A stretch of DNA of 64,000 bases from JBJMHZ01 sp045807125 (lineage in GTDB: Bacteria; Actinomycetota; Actinomycetes; JAWWOL01): NCBI GenBank assembly GCA_045807125.1, contig JBJMHZ010000042.1:1-64000 (forward strand), given 5' to 3'. The notes under the pieces were generated by a model, which ran no database searches, was not told the origin of the DNA, and worked only from the letters and a program-made list of their open reading frames with translations. Shown piece by piece: positions 8,478 through 16,971 of this stretch (its first letter is position 1; each line of letters starts with the position of its first letter). The position numbers and the translations under genes are program-made.

Positions 8478-9973
8478 GGGAAGTAGAGCGCAAGTTCAAG
8501 GTCCACGCCGGGTTCGAGGTGCCGGACCTCACCGGCGGGGTGGTCGAGCGGATCGAGGACGGCGGCACGGTCACGCTGCTGGCGACGTACTTCGACACGC
8601 CGGACCTGCGACTGGCGAGAGCGGGCGTCACCCTGCGCCGCCGCACCGGTGGCAAGGACGAGGGCTGGCACCTCAAGCTGCCCGTCGAGGGGCGCGTCGG
8701 CGTGCGAGAGGAGCTGAGCCAACCGCTCACCGAGGACCAGACCGACGTTCCGGGCCGCTTCCGCGACCTGGTCAGGGCGTGGGTACGGTTCACCGACCTC
8801 CATCCGGCCGCCGTGCTCGAGACGACCAGGACGATACGGACGTTGCACGACCCGGCGGGCCAGGCGCTCGCCGAGGTGGTCGACGATCTGGTGGCCGTCC
8901 GCAACGGCGAGCACGTGACGGCCCGGTTCCGCGAGATCGAGGTCGAGGACCGGACCGGCGGGGACGAGATCCTCGATGCGGTCGCCGACCGGCTGCAGTC
9001 GGCGGGGGCCGTCGGGGGCTCGTTCGCGCCCAAGGCGGTCCGCGCCCTGGGATCGAGCGCGACCGCCCCGCCCGACCCGCCGCTGCCGGGTCCCGTCAGC
9101 GAGTCGGCGACCGCCCGCGACCTGGTGGCGAGCTACCTGCGCAGGCAGGTCCACCAGCTGCTCAGGCATGACCCGCTGCTACGGCTCGACGCGCCGGACG
9201 CCGTGCACCAGGTGCGCGTCGCCAGCCGGCGGCTGCGCGCCGCGCTGCACGTCGCCCGTCCGCTGCTCGCGCCCGACTCGGTGGAGGAGCTGCGCACCGA
9301 GCTGCGCTGGCTCGCCGGCGAGATGAGCGAGGCACGGGACGCGGAGGTCATGCTGGCCCGGCTGGTCGACCGGGCGCATGCGCTCCCGCCGGAGCTGCTC
9401 ATCGGACCCGTGGTCGCCCTGCTTCAGTCCGAGATCGGCGGTGGCCTCTCCGTGGGCCAGGTGCGGGCGGCCACGACCCTGGACTCCGAGCGCTATCTCG
9501 CCCTGCTCGACGACCTCGTCCAGGTCGCGACCGAGCCGCCGCTGCTCGATGCCGCTGACGGCGCGGCGGCGAAGGTCGCCCCGAAGCTCGTCAGGCGGGA
9601 GTGGCGACGCCTGGAGGAATCGGTCGAGCCGGTGCGTCGCACCGATGCGAACGAGGCATACCATCGGGCACGAATAGCGGCGAAGCGGTTGCGCTACGCG
9701 TGCGAGCTAGTGGTGCCCGTCTGCGGCAAGCCCGCTTCGCGCATGGCCCGGTTGGCCGAGGAGGTGCAGGAGCTGTTGGGCGAGCACCAGGACGCGGTGG
9801 TGGCGGCTGCCGAGCTGCGCCGGATCGCCGTGAGCCGGCGCGGCCGCGAGGTCGGGTTCTCCCTCGGCCTCCTGCACGCCGCCGAGCAGGAGGCTGCCAC
9901 CGGGGCCAAGGCCCGCTTCGCAGAGCTTTGGCCGCGGGTGGCCAAGGCCGAGAACCGCGCCTGGCTGCGCTGA
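8474..9973 (+). CDS. CYTH-CHAD two-domain protein
   Basis: 499 residues. The N-terminal CYTH domain (about 1-200) begins with the ExExK signature (REVERKFK) that binds triphosphate and two metal ions. The C-terminal CHAD domain (about 215-495) is helical and rich in conserved His/Arg, for example VHQVRVASRRLRAALH and RIAAKRLRYACEL. CHAD domains bind polyphosphate and CYTH domains hydrolyse inorganic triphosphate or make cAMP. Coupling to ppk1 by a 4-nt overlap supports a polyphosphate-linked role. The following gene overlaps by one base. Confidence 0.92.
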   Translation: MREVERKFKVHAGFEVPDLTGGVVERIEDGGTVTLLATYFDTPDLRLARAGVTLRRRTGGKDEGWHLKLPVEGRVGVREELSQPLTEDQTDVPGRFRDLVRAWVRFTDLHPAAVLETTRTIRTLHDPAGQALAEVVDDLVAVRNGEHVTARFREIEVEDRTGGDEILDAVADRLQSAGAVGGSFAPKAVRALGSSATAPPDPPLPGPVSESATARDLVASYLRRQVHQLLRHDPLLRLDAPDAVHQVRVASRRLRAALHVARPLLAPDSVEELRTELRWLAGEMSEARDAEVMLARLVDRAHALPPELLIGPVVALLQSEIGGGLSVGQVRAATTLDSERYLALLDDLVQVATEPPLLDAADGAAAKVAPKLVRREWRRLEESVEPVRRTDANEAYHRARIAAKRLRYACELVVPVCGKPASRMARLAEEVQELLGEHQDAVVAAAELRRIAVSRRGREVGFSLGLLHAAEQEAATGAKARFAELWPRVAKAENRAWLR

Positions 9974-10899
9974 TGCCCGACTCCCTGATCGAGGCCGCCG
10001 GAGGGGTCCTCTGGCGACCGACAGCCACGGGCATCGAGGTCGCACTGGTGCACCGGCCCAAGTACGACGACTGGTCGGTGCCCAAGGGCAAGCTGAAGGC
10101 CGGCGAGCATCCGCTGCTCGGTGCCCTCCGTGAGGTCGAGGAGGAGACCGGGTCCACGGCGCTCGTCGGCCGGCCACTCGGCGAGATCCGCTACCTCAAG
10201 GACGGCGACCCCAAGCGCGTTCGCTACTGGGCCATGTGCGAGGCGACCGACGGCTTCGAGCCCAACGACGAGGTGGATTCGCTGCAGTGGCTCGATGTCG
10301 ACATCGCCAGGCGGGTCGTGCTGCCCGAGCGCGATCAGCCCGTTCTCGAGCGGTTCGCCGCCGATGCCCGCCCCACCTGGCCGCTGATCGTCCTGCGCCA
10401 CGCGAGCGCAGGCGAGCGCAGCCAATGGCAGGGCGAGGACGACGAGCGTCCGCTGGACGAGCTGGGGCAGGTGCAGGCTGAGGCCATCGCCGCCGTGCTG
10501 ACTGCCTTCCACCCCCGGCATCTCGTGTCGGCCGATGTCGTGCGGTGCCTCACCACGCTGGCGCCGTACGCGGCCCGGACGCACGCGACCGTCCAGAGCG
10601 AGCCGCTGCTCTCCGAGGTCGGCGCGGCCACCCATCCGGAGGCAGCCGTGGCCCGCTGCGTCGAGACGGTCATGGCCCACGTACCGACCGTGCTCTGCAC
10701 CCAGCGCAAGGCGCTCCCGACGCTCCTCGACGGCCTCGCCGACGCCTTCCCCGGCGCGAGGTGCGGCGAGCTCCTCCGCAAGGGCGAGATGTACGTGCTG
10801 CACTTCACCGACGGCGGCGAGAAGCCCGAGATCGTCGCCGTCGAGCGGTTCGACTCGCCGGTGACCGCGCTGCCGGCCCGCGTCGACGGCGCGGCGTGA
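9973..10899 (+). CDS. mutT1: MutT1-type Nudix hydrolase/histidine phosphatase
   Basis: 308 residues. The Nudix domain (1-135) has a complete Nudix box in the form G-x5-E-x7-REVEEETGS. The second domain (about 140-305) is a histidine phosphatase of the SixA/phosphoglycerate-mutase fold with LIVLRHASAGERSQW. Mycobacterial MutT1 has the same architecture and hydrolyses 8-oxo-GTP, 8-oxo-dGTP and diadenosine polyphosphates. The ATG overlaps the TGA of the CYTH-CHAD gene, so ppk1, CYTH-CHAD and mutT1 form one operon. Confidence 0.92.
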   Translation: MPDSLIEAAGGVLWRPTATGIEVALVHRPKYDDWSVPKGKLKAGEHPLLGALREVEEETGSTALVGRPLGEIRYLKDGDPKRVRYWAMCEATDGFEPNDEVDSLQWLDVDIARRVVLPERDQPVLERFAADARPTWPLIVLRHASAGERSQWQGEDDERPLDELGQVQAEAIAAVLTAFHPRHLVSADVVRCLTTLAPYAARTHATVQSEPLLSEVGAATHPEAAVARCVETVMAHVPTVLCTQRKALPTLLDGLADAFPGARCGELLRKGEMYVLHFTDGGEKPEIVAVERFDSPVTALPARVDGAA

Positions 10900-10905
10900 C
10901 GCCCG

Positions 10906-10927
10906 TCAAGGTGAGCACGAGGTGAAC
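10906..10927 (-). promoter_or_regulatory. PHO-box pair between mutT1 and the small protein gene
   Basis: On the minus strand two contiguous 11-mers read GTTCACCTCGT and GCTCACCTTGA, the period and core expected of a PHO box. They lie 7 nt past the mutT1 stop and 90 nt before the small gene at 11017. Orientation is opposite to that gene, which PhoP/RegX3-type sites tolerate. Confidence 0.5.
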
Positions 10928-11016
10928 GGCAGGCGTCGACTCGCCGACGCGACATTGTGGCCGCACCCGGGTTGATCGCACGCTGAGGGCTGACGCGCGA
11001 CGGAGGGGACGACGCC

Positions 11017-11238
11017 GTGGCAGGCACCACCCGAAGCCTCGATCAGCAGCTCGACCACGTGGCCCGGCGCCTCGTCGCGGAGCTGACCGGCTCCGCGGCG
11101 GCCGACGAGGTGCTGGCGGTGGTGCACGGGGCGGCGGCGCAGCTCGCCGGGGCCCGCGTCACCCAGTACGTGCCCGTCCTCGTCGACCGGGCCGCCCGCA
11201 ACCAGTTGCTGCGCGGGCGCGCGACCCACCAGCCCTGA
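11017..11238 (+). CDS. Small helical protein, function unknown
   Basis: 73 residues, starting at a GTG with GGAGGGG 7 nt upstream. The sequence (about LDQQLDHVARRLVAELTG then ADEVLAVVHGAAAQLAG) is amphipathic and probably folds as a three-helix bundle. Similar short proteins of unknown function occur in actinobacteria, sometimes described as dimerisation domains; I recall this only loosely. It has no Cys, membrane segment or signal peptide. Its position behind a PHO-box pair and between mutT1 and mshD suggests phosphate control, but its job is not known. Confidence 0.65.
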   Translation: MAGTTRSLDQQLDHVARRLVAELTGSAAADEVLAVVHGAAAQLAGARVTQYVPVLVDRAARNQLLRGRATHQP

Positions 11239-11256
11239 CCGGGGCACCACCGCGGC

Positions 11257-11262
11257 TACAGT
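11257..11262 (+). promoter_or_regulatory. -10 box of leaderless mshD
   Basis: TACAGT ends 7 nt before the mshD ATG, the spacing of a leaderless actinobacterial transcript. No Shine-Dalgarno sequence is present. Confidence 0.45.
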
Positions 11263-11269
11263 CGGCGGC

Positions 11270-12268
11270 ATGGCGAGCGCGACCATGATCGAGCGGCAGG
11301 GCCGGCTGGATCCGGTCCAGGTGCGCGACGTCATGGCGCTCGTCGACGAGGTCACCGAGGCCGACGGCGTGCCGCCGCTGTCCGAGCACGTCCTGCTCCA
11401 CCTGCGCTACGGCGGCGACGAGCCGACCCACCACCTGCTGCTCGAGGACGAGACCGGCGCGCTCGTCGGGTACGCGCACCTCGACACGACCGACGAGGTG
11501 GCCGGGGCCAGTGCCGAGCTGGCGGTGCGACCGGCAGCCAGGCGGGCCGGCAACGGGACCAGCCTCGTGCAGGCGCTGCTCGATCTCGCGCCCGACGGCC
11601 GGCTCCGGCTGTGGGCCCACGGCGAGCACCCGGCCGCCGCCGCGCTCGCCGCGCGGATGGGCTTCCGGCGAGCCCGCGTGCTGTGGCAGATGCGCCGGTC
11701 GCTGCTCGCACCGCTGCCGGCACCGGCGCTGCCCGACGGCGTGACGATCCGCGCGTTCGTGCCCGGGCAGGACGAGCCCGAGCTCCTCGCGGTGAACAAC
11801 AGGTCGTTCGTCGAGCACCCGGAGCAGGGCAAGTGGACCGTCGAGGACATCCTGACCAGGGAGCGGGAGCCGTGGTTCGACCCGGCCGGCTTCTTCCTGG
11901 CGATCCGCGACCGGGCTGACAGTTCTGACGGTGCCGGCCCCGCCGGCCCCGCTGGCCCCGCTGGCCCTGCTGGCCCCGCGATCGTCGGCTTCCACTGGAC
12001 CAAGGTGCACGGCAGCGACCCGGCCTCCGACGCCGCCGGCCACGGCCACGAGCCGATCGGCGAGGTCTACGTCGTCGGGGTCGACCCGAGCGCGCAGGGC
12101 CTCGGCCTCGGCCAGGCGCTGACCCTGATCGGGCTGCGCCACCTGCGCGCCCGTGGCCTCGCTCAGGTGATGCTCTACGTCGATGAGAGCAACGGGCCGG
12201 CCATCCGCCTGTACGAGCGGCTCGGCTTCACCCGCTGGGACGTCGACGTGAGCTACCGCAAGGGCTGA
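11270..12268 (+). CDS. mshD: Mycothiol synthase (tandem GNAT acetyltransferase)
   Basis: 332 residues with two GNAT domains (about 1-145 and 155-330). MshD acetylates desacetylmycothiol in the last step of mycothiol synthesis. Acetyl-CoA loop marks are visible in domain 2 (GVDPSAQGLGLGQALTL) and the tail has YVDESNGPAIRLYERLGF. The gene sits directly before pstS, an arrangement I recall from other actinobacteria. An unusual (GPA)5 insert at residues 223-237 lies before the strand IVGFHWTK. A TACAGT box 7 nt before the ATG suggests a leaderless transcript. Confidence 0.93.
   Translation: MASATMIERQGRLDPVQVRDVMALVDEVTEADGVPPLSEHVLLHLRYGGDEPTHHLLLEDETGALVGYAHLDTTDEVAGASAELAVRPAARRAGNGTSLVQALLDLAPDGRLRLWAHGEHPAAAALAARMGFRRARVLWQMRRSLLAPLPAPALPDGVTIRAFVPGQDEPELLAVNNRSFVEHPEQGKWTVEDILTREREPWFDPAGFFLAIRDRADSSDGAGPAGPAGPAGPAGPAIVGFHWTKVHGSDPASDAAGHGHEPIGEVYVVGVDPSAQGLGLGQALTLIGLRHLRARGLAQVMLYVDESNGPAIRLYERLGFTRWDVDVSYRKG
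11936..11980 (+). repeat. Five 9-bp units coding (GPA)5 inside mshD
   Basis: Five tandem copies of GGC-CC(C/T)-GC(C/T/G), giving Gly-Pro-Ala five times. Unit differences are only at third positions, so the array is recent or replicating by slippage. It lengthens a loop before a GNAT core strand. Confidence 0.85.
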
Positions 12269-12288
12269 GGCTCCGCCCGACCCGAGCA

Positions 12289-12332
12289 GTTCACCCGCCG
12301 TTCACCTCGCGATCCGGGCATGGTCACCTGCG
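12289..12332 (+). promoter_or_regulatory. PHO-box array before pstS
   Basis: Four contiguous 11-mers: GTTCACCCGCC, GTTCACCTCGC, GATCCGGGCAT and GGTCACCTGCG. Units 1, 2 and 4 match the actinobacterial PHO repeat and unit 3 is degenerate. The array ends 51 nt before the pstS start, as expected for an activator site. Control by RegX3, coded downstream, is inferred. Confidence 0.75.
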
Positions 12333-12383
12333 CTCCCTAACGTCGTGCGCGTAACCACTGACGTCCCTCACCACGGAGGAACC

Positions 12384-13490
12384 GTGAAGGTCACGCGGAC
12401 CTACGCCCTGCTGCCGATCGCCCTGGCCGGCGCCCTGGCAGCGAGCGCGTGCGGCACCGACAACAACAGCACGGGCGCGTCGGGCGTCAGCACCAGCCAG
12501 GCCGCCAACGCGAGCAGCTGCACCAAGCTCTCCGGCGCCGGGTCCAGCTTCCAGGACCCGATGGAGCAGCAGTGGGCCAAGGACTTCCCCGGCACCTGCA
12601 AGGGCGCCCAGATCAACTACCAGGCGGTCGGCTCGGGCACCGGCATCCAGCAGTTCGGCCAGGGGACCATCGACTACGCCGGCTCCGACGTCGTGATGAA
12701 GAGCGACGAGCAGGCGGCGGCCGACAAGCGCTGCGGCGGCAGCAAGGCGATCCACGTCCCGGTGAGCGCCGGCGGCGTCGGCGTCACCTGGAACCTGCCG
12801 GGCGTGACGGACCTGCAGTTCTCCCCCGACACCCTCGCCGGCATCTTCCAGGGCACCATCAAGGCCTGGAACGACCCGCAGATCAAGGCCGACAACTCGG
12901 GCGCCAACCTGCCGTCCACGCCGATCACCGTCGTCTACCGCTCGGACTCGTCCGGCACCACCGCCGTCTTCACCTCGTTCCTCACCGCCACCTCATCGAA
13001 GTGGAAGCTCGGCGGCGACAAGACGGTCAACTGGCCGACCGGTCAGGGCGCCGAGAAGAACCAGGGCGTGAGCGCCGCGGTCGCGCAGACGCCTGGCGGC
13101 ATCACCTACACCGAGCAGGCGTTCGCCACCCAGCACCAGCTGCCGCTCGGCAAGATCAAGAGCAACAGCGGCTCGTACGTCGCGCTCACCACGGCGAGCG
13201 TCACCGCGGGCGTGGCCGACGCGAAGTTCGCCGGCTCCGGCAACAACCTCGTCTACGAGTCCAACTTCAAGACGACCAAGTCCGACGCCTACCCGATCTC
13301 GTCCTACACCTACGCGATCGTGTGCAGCGCCTACCCGTCGAGCTTCGGCGCCACCAAGGTGGACACGCTGAAGAAGTTCCTGACCTACGCCGTGACGGCC
13401 GGTCAGCAGGCTGCACCCGGGCTCGGGTTCTCGCCGCTGCCGCCGGACGTCGCCGGCAAGGTGCAGCAAGCGGTCTCCGCCGTGAAGTGA
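12384..13490 (+). CDS. pstS: Phosphate-binding lipoprotein PstS
   Basis: 368 residues. This is the periplasmic-type phosphate receptor of the high-affinity PstSCAB importer, anchored as a lipoprotein: the signal peptide ends in LAASAC with Cys near residue 19. The lipobox is slightly off consensus (Ala at -3). Phosphate-site segments are recognisable: GAGSSFQDPMEQQW, the region VGSGTGIQQF and YRSDSSGTTAVFTSFL. The GTG at 12384 is preceded by GGAGGA 5 nt upstream, so the longer frame from 12345 was rejected. PHO repeats lie upstream. Confidence 0.95.
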   Translation: MKVTRTYALLPIALAGALAASACGTDNNSTGASGVSTSQAANASSCTKLSGAGSSFQDPMEQQWAKDFPGTCKGAQINYQAVGSGTGIQQFGQGTIDYAGSDVVMKSDEQAAADKRCGGSKAIHVPVSAGGVGVTWNLPGVTDLQFSPDTLAGIFQGTIKAWNDPQIKADNSGANLPSTPITVVYRSDSSGTTAVFTSFLTATSSKWKLGGDKTVNWPTGQGAEKNQGVSAAVAQTPGGITYTEQAFATQHQLPLGKIKSNSGSYVALTTASVTAGVADAKFAGSGNNLVYESNFKTTKSDAYPISSYTYAIVCSAYPSSFGATKVDTLKKFLTYAVTAGQQAAPGLGFSPLPPDVAGKVQQAVSAVK

Positions 13491-13539
13491 TGACCGCCAT
13501 CCGGTCCCTCCAGCCCCACCGTCGACGAAAGGAACCGCG

Positions 13540-14514
13540 GTGAGCATCGGCACCAACGCCGCGACCCTCCTCCGCCGCACCGGCCGCTCCACGCCGGGCG
13601 GCGACCGCGCGTTCCGTGCGCTGGCGGCCGGCGCCGGCATCTTCGTGCTCGTCCTGCTGGCCGCGATCGCGACCTTCCTCGTCATCAGGGCGCTGCCGGC
13701 CTTCTCGCACGACACCACCAGCTTCTGGACGACGAAGACCTGGCTCACCGAGACCGCGCGGCCGGCGTACGGGGTCGCGGCCATCGCGTTCGGCACGGTG
13801 GAGTCCGCCATCATCGCGCTCGTCATCGCGTGGCCGATCGCCCTCGGCGTCGCGGTGTTCGTGACGGAGTACGCGCCCCGGCGGCTCTCCCAGGGGCTCG
13901 GTTACGCGATCGACACGCTCGCCGCCGTGCCATCGGTCGTGTACGGGCTCTGGGGCCTGTACTGGCTGGTCCCCCACATGGCGGGCGTGCAGGGCTGGCT
14001 CGGCCGCAACGTGGGCTTCGTCCCGCTCTTCAAGACGCGGTACGCCGGCATCCCGACCAAGTCGATGTTCGTGGCCGGCGTCGTGCTGGCCATCATGATC
14101 CTGCCGATCATCGCGGCCATCATGCGCGAGGTGATCCGGCAGGCCGACCCGACGCACAAGGAGGCGGCGCTCGCCCTCGGCGCGACCAAGCTGGAGATGC
14201 TGCGGATGGCCGTCCTGCCGCCGAGCCGATCCGGCATCGTGGGCGCGACGATCCTGGGGCTCGGCCGCGCGCTCGGCGAGACGATCGCGGTGGCGCTGGT
14301 GCTCGGTCAGTCGTTCATCATCAACTGGCACGTCCTCGAGCCGGGCGGCAGCACGATCGCGGCCAACATCGCGACGCAGTTCGGCGAGGCCGGCACGGTG
14401 GGGCGCCCGGCGCTCATCGCGAGCGGCCTGGTGCTGTTCGCCATCACGCTGCTCGTCAACCTGATCGCCAGGGCGATCATCTACCGCGCCGCCAAGATCG
14501 AGAGGGCGACGTGA
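13540..14514 (+). CDS. pstC: Phosphate ABC transporter permease PstC
   Basis: 324 residues with an N-terminal helix (about 28-50) and further helices to a total near six. The EAA-type coupling loop is EAALALGATKLEMLRMAVLP and is followed by LGRALGETIAVALVLG, the usual PstC signature. With PstA it forms the membrane channel for phosphate. A GAAAGGAA ribosome site precedes the GTG. It is 49 nt after pstS and its TGA overlaps the pstA ATG. Confidence 0.94.
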   Translation: MSIGTNAATLLRRTGRSTPGGDRAFRALAAGAGIFVLVLLAAIATFLVIRALPAFSHDTTSFWTTKTWLTETARPAYGVAAIAFGTVESAIIALVIAWPIALGVAVFVTEYAPRRLSQGLGYAIDTLAAVPSVVYGLWGLYWLVPHMAGVQGWLGRNVGFVPLFKTRYAGIPTKSMFVAGVVLAIMILPIIAAIMREVIRQADPTHKEAALALGATKLEMLRMAVLPPSRSGIVGATILGLGRALGETIAVALVLGQSFIINWHVLEPGGSTIAANIATQFGEAGTVGRPALIASGLVLFAITLLVNLIARAIIYRAAKIERAT

Positions 14515-15425
14515 TGGCGACCAGCTCGCAAGCCGTTCTCGCGCCGGCGGCGATCTCGCTGCGCTCCGGCGTCTCGGCCCGCAGGAGGCTCGCCGACCGC
14601 CTCGTCGCGGGCGTCGTCTGGCTGTGCTTCCTCACCGCCGCCACGGCGCTCGTGCTCGTGCTCGCGTTCGTCATCGCGCGCGGGGCCAAGCACCTCAGCA
14701 GCACGTTCCTGACCCACTCGATGGCTCAGGTGGGCCCGAACGACGTGGGTGGCGGCGCGTACCACGCCATCATCGGCACGCTCGAGCAGGTGCTGCTCGC
14801 GTCGGTCATCTCGGTGCCGCTCGGCCTCGCCGCGGCGATCTACCTGACCGAGTACGGCCATGGCTGGCTCCCCAGGACCATCCGCTTCTTCGTCGACGTG
14901 ATGACCGGCATCCCCTCGATCGTCGCGGGCCTGTTCATCTACGCGTTCTGGACGCTGTTCCTGCACCGCGGGTTCTCCGGGCTCGGTGGCGCGCTCGCGC
15001 TCGCGGTCCTGATGCTCCCCGTCGTGGTGCGCTCGGCCGAGGAGATGCTGCTCCTCGTGCCGGCCGAGCTGCGCGAGGCCAGCTATGCGCTCGGCATCGC
15101 GAAGTGGCGCACGATCCTGAGCGTGGTGCTGCCCACGGCATCGGCCGGGCTCACTACCGGCGTGATGCTCGCCGTCGCCCGCATCACCGGCGAGACGGCG
15201 CCGCTGCTGCTCACCATCTTCGGTGCCAACTACATCAACACCGATCCGCTCCACGGTGCGCAGGCCGGGCTGCCGCTCTTCATCTACCAGCAGGCTCAAC
15301 AGGCGTACCAACCGGCCGTGGATCGCGCATGGGCCGGCGCTCTGACCCTTATCGTGATCGTCATGGTGCTGTACGCAGGAGCGCGCTTCATCACCAGGCG
15401 CAACGCGCTCGCCGTCCGGAGGTAG
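14514..15425 (+). CDS. pstA: Phosphate ABC transporter permease PstA
   Basis: 303 residues with about six membrane helices. It carries the GIPSIVAGLFIYAFW segment, the coupling loop ELREASYALGIAKWRTILSVVLP and ARITGETAPLLLT, all typical of PstA. It pairs with PstC. I start at the ATG sharing the A of the pstC TGA. A GTG one codon earlier is also possible. Confidence 0.94.
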   Translation: MATSSQAVLAPAAISLRSGVSARRRLADRLVAGVVWLCFLTAATALVLVLAFVIARGAKHLSSTFLTHSMAQVGPNDVGGGAYHAIIGTLEQVLLASVISVPLGLAAAIYLTEYGHGWLPRTIRFFVDVMTGIPSIVAGLFIYAFWTLFLHRGFSGLGGALALAVLMLPVVVRSAEEMLLLVPAELREASYALGIAKWRTILSVVLPTASAGLTTGVMLAVARITGETAPLLLTIFGANYINTDPLHGAQAGLPLFIYQQAQQAYQPAVDRAWAGALTLIVIVMVLYAGARFITRRNALAVRR

Positions 15426-15428
15426 CTC

Positions 15429-16205
15429 GTGGCCAAGCGCATCGAGACCAAGAACCTGTCGTGCAGCTACGGCACGACGGTGGCCGTCGACTCGGTCTCC
15501 CTGACGATCGAGCCCAAGACGGTCACCGCGCTGATCGGGCCTTCCGGGTGCGGCAAGTCGACGTACCTGCGGGCGCTGAACCGGATGCACGAGGTCATTC
15601 CGGGTGCCCGCATCGACGGCCGCGTCCTGCTGGACGATGAGGACATCTACGACAGCGCCGTCGACCCGGTCGCCGTGCGCCGGATCATCGGCATGGTCTT
15701 CCAGCGGCCCAATCCGTTCCCGACGATGTCCATCTACGACAACGTCGCATCCGGCCTCCGGCTCGCCGGGATGCGCAAGCGCGCCGACCTGGACGCCTCG
15801 GTCGAGCGCTCGCTGCGCGGCGCCAACCTGTGGAAGGAGGTCAAGGACCGGCTCGGCCGGCCGGGCCTCAGCCTCTCGGGCGGCCAGCAGCAGCGGCTCT
15901 GCATCGCACGGGCCATCGCGGTGGAACCGCAGGTTCTCCTCATGGACGAGCCGTGCAGCGCCCTCGACCCGATCTCGACGCTGGCCATCGAGGACCTGAT
16001 CTTCGAGCTCAAGGACCACTACACGATCGTCATCGTCACCCACAACATGCAGCAGGCGGCCCGGGTGAGCGACGTGACGGCGTTCTTCACCATCGAGGCG
16101 GCGGGCGAGCCGGGCCGCCTCGTCGAGGTCGACGACACATCGCGCATCTTCACCAATCCCGGCGAGAAGCGCACCGAGGACTACATCACCGGCCGGTTCG
16201 GCTGA
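15429..16205 (+). CDS. pstB: Phosphate ABC transporter ATPase PstB
   Basis: 258 residues, the usual PstB length. Walker A GPSGCGKST is at about 37-45, the Q-loop is FQRPNPFPTMSIYDNV, the signature is LSLSGGQQQRLCIARA, Walker B is VLLMDEPCSALDP and the switch histidine is in IVTHNMQQA. It energises PstCA. The gene starts with GTG three bases after pstA. Confidence 0.96.
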   Translation: MAKRIETKNLSCSYGTTVAVDSVSLTIEPKTVTALIGPSGCGKSTYLRALNRMHEVIPGARIDGRVLLDDEDIYDSAVDPVAVRRIIGMVFQRPNPFPTMSIYDNVASGLRLAGMRKRADLDASVERSLRGANLWKEVKDRLGRPGLSLSGGQQQRLCIARAIAVEPQVLLMDEPCSALDPISTLAIEDLIFELKDHYTIVIVTHNMQQAARVSDVTAFFTIEAAGEPGRLVEVDDTSRIFTNPGEKRTEDYITGRFG

Positions 16206-16215
16206 TCCCTGCCGC

Positions 16216-16227
16216 CCTTCGCGAAGG
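16216..16227 (+). promoter_or_regulatory. Palindrome over the phoU ribosome site
   Basis: CCTTCGCGAAGG is a perfect 12-nt dyad and its right arm contains the GAAGGA that serves as the phoU ribosome site. It could form a short CGCG tetraloop hairpin that dampens phoU translation, which is inference. Confidence 0.3.
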
Positions 16228-16236
16228 ACGAGACCA

Positions 16237-16908
16237 ATGCGCGATGCCTACCACGACGACCTCGAGAGCATCACCGAGAAGCTGGTGCAGATGAGCACGC
16301 TCGTCGGCGGCATGATCGGCCGGGCCACCACGGCGCTGCTCGATGCCGACCTCGACCTGGCCGAGCGGGTCATCACCTGGGACGACCAGGTCGACGAGGT
16401 GTACGCCGAGGTGGAGCAGCTCGCCTACGACGTGATGGCGCGCCAGCAGCCGGTGGCCGGCGACCTGCGGCTCATCGTGACGAGCCTGCGGATGGTCGCC
16501 GACCTGGAGCGGATGGGCGACTACGCGATGCACGTCGCCAAGCTCGCCAGGAGGCGCTACCCGGCGTCGGCGATCCCACCGGAGCTGCGGTCGATCATCC
16601 TCGAGATGGGTCAGGCGGCCCAGCGGATCGTGGAGAAGGTCGGCAGCGTCGTCGCCAGCCGCGACGTGTCCACCGCGCTCGAGCTCGAGCAGGACGACGA
16701 CGTCATCGACGCCTACCAGCGCCGGTTGTTCCTCCTGCTGCTCGAGGGGAAGCGCCCGTACCCGACCGAGGTGGCGATCGACGTGACGCTGTGCGGCCGG
16801 TACTACGAGCGCTTCTGCGACCACGCGGTCTCGGTGGCGCGCCGCGTCGTCTACCTCGTCACCGGGCGGCGCGCCCGCGAGGTGGCGGGTGGCATATCGA
16901 CCGCCTGA
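16237..16908 (+). CDS. phoU: Phosphate signalling protein PhoU
   Basis: 223 residues, two PhoU three-helix repeats (about 1-110 and 115-215). Metal-binding style motifs are visible in ERVITWDDQVDEVY, LRMVADLERMGDYAMHVAKLA and YERFCDHAVSVARR. PhoU links PstB activity to the sensor kinase and represses the Pho response when phosphate is ample. It sits between pstB and senX3 on the same strand. The C-terminus has several Arg and ends GGISTA. Confidence 0.94.
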   Translation: MRDAYHDDLESITEKLVQMSTLVGGMIGRATTALLDADLDLAERVITWDDQVDEVYAEVEQLAYDVMARQQPVAGDLRLIVTSLRMVADLERMGDYAMHVAKLARRRYPASAIPPELRSIILEMGQAAQRIVEKVGSVVASRDVSTALELEQDDDVIDAYQRRLFLLLLEGKRPYPTEVAIDVTLCGRYYERFCDHAVSVARRVVYLVTGRRAREVAGGISTA

Positions 16909-16923
16909 CCCGCCGGGCCGACC

Positions 16924-16929
16924 TACGAT
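16924..16929 (+). promoter_or_regulatory. Possible -10 box for senX3-regX3
   Basis: TACGAT about 43 nt before the senX3 GTG, in the only gap of the pst-phoU-senX3 run. The -35 region is weak (CTGACC), so read-through from phoU may dominate. Confidence 0.25.
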
Positions 16930-16971
16930 CGCATGGTGGACCACGTGATCCCCAGGGGGCGGTGAGCGGCG

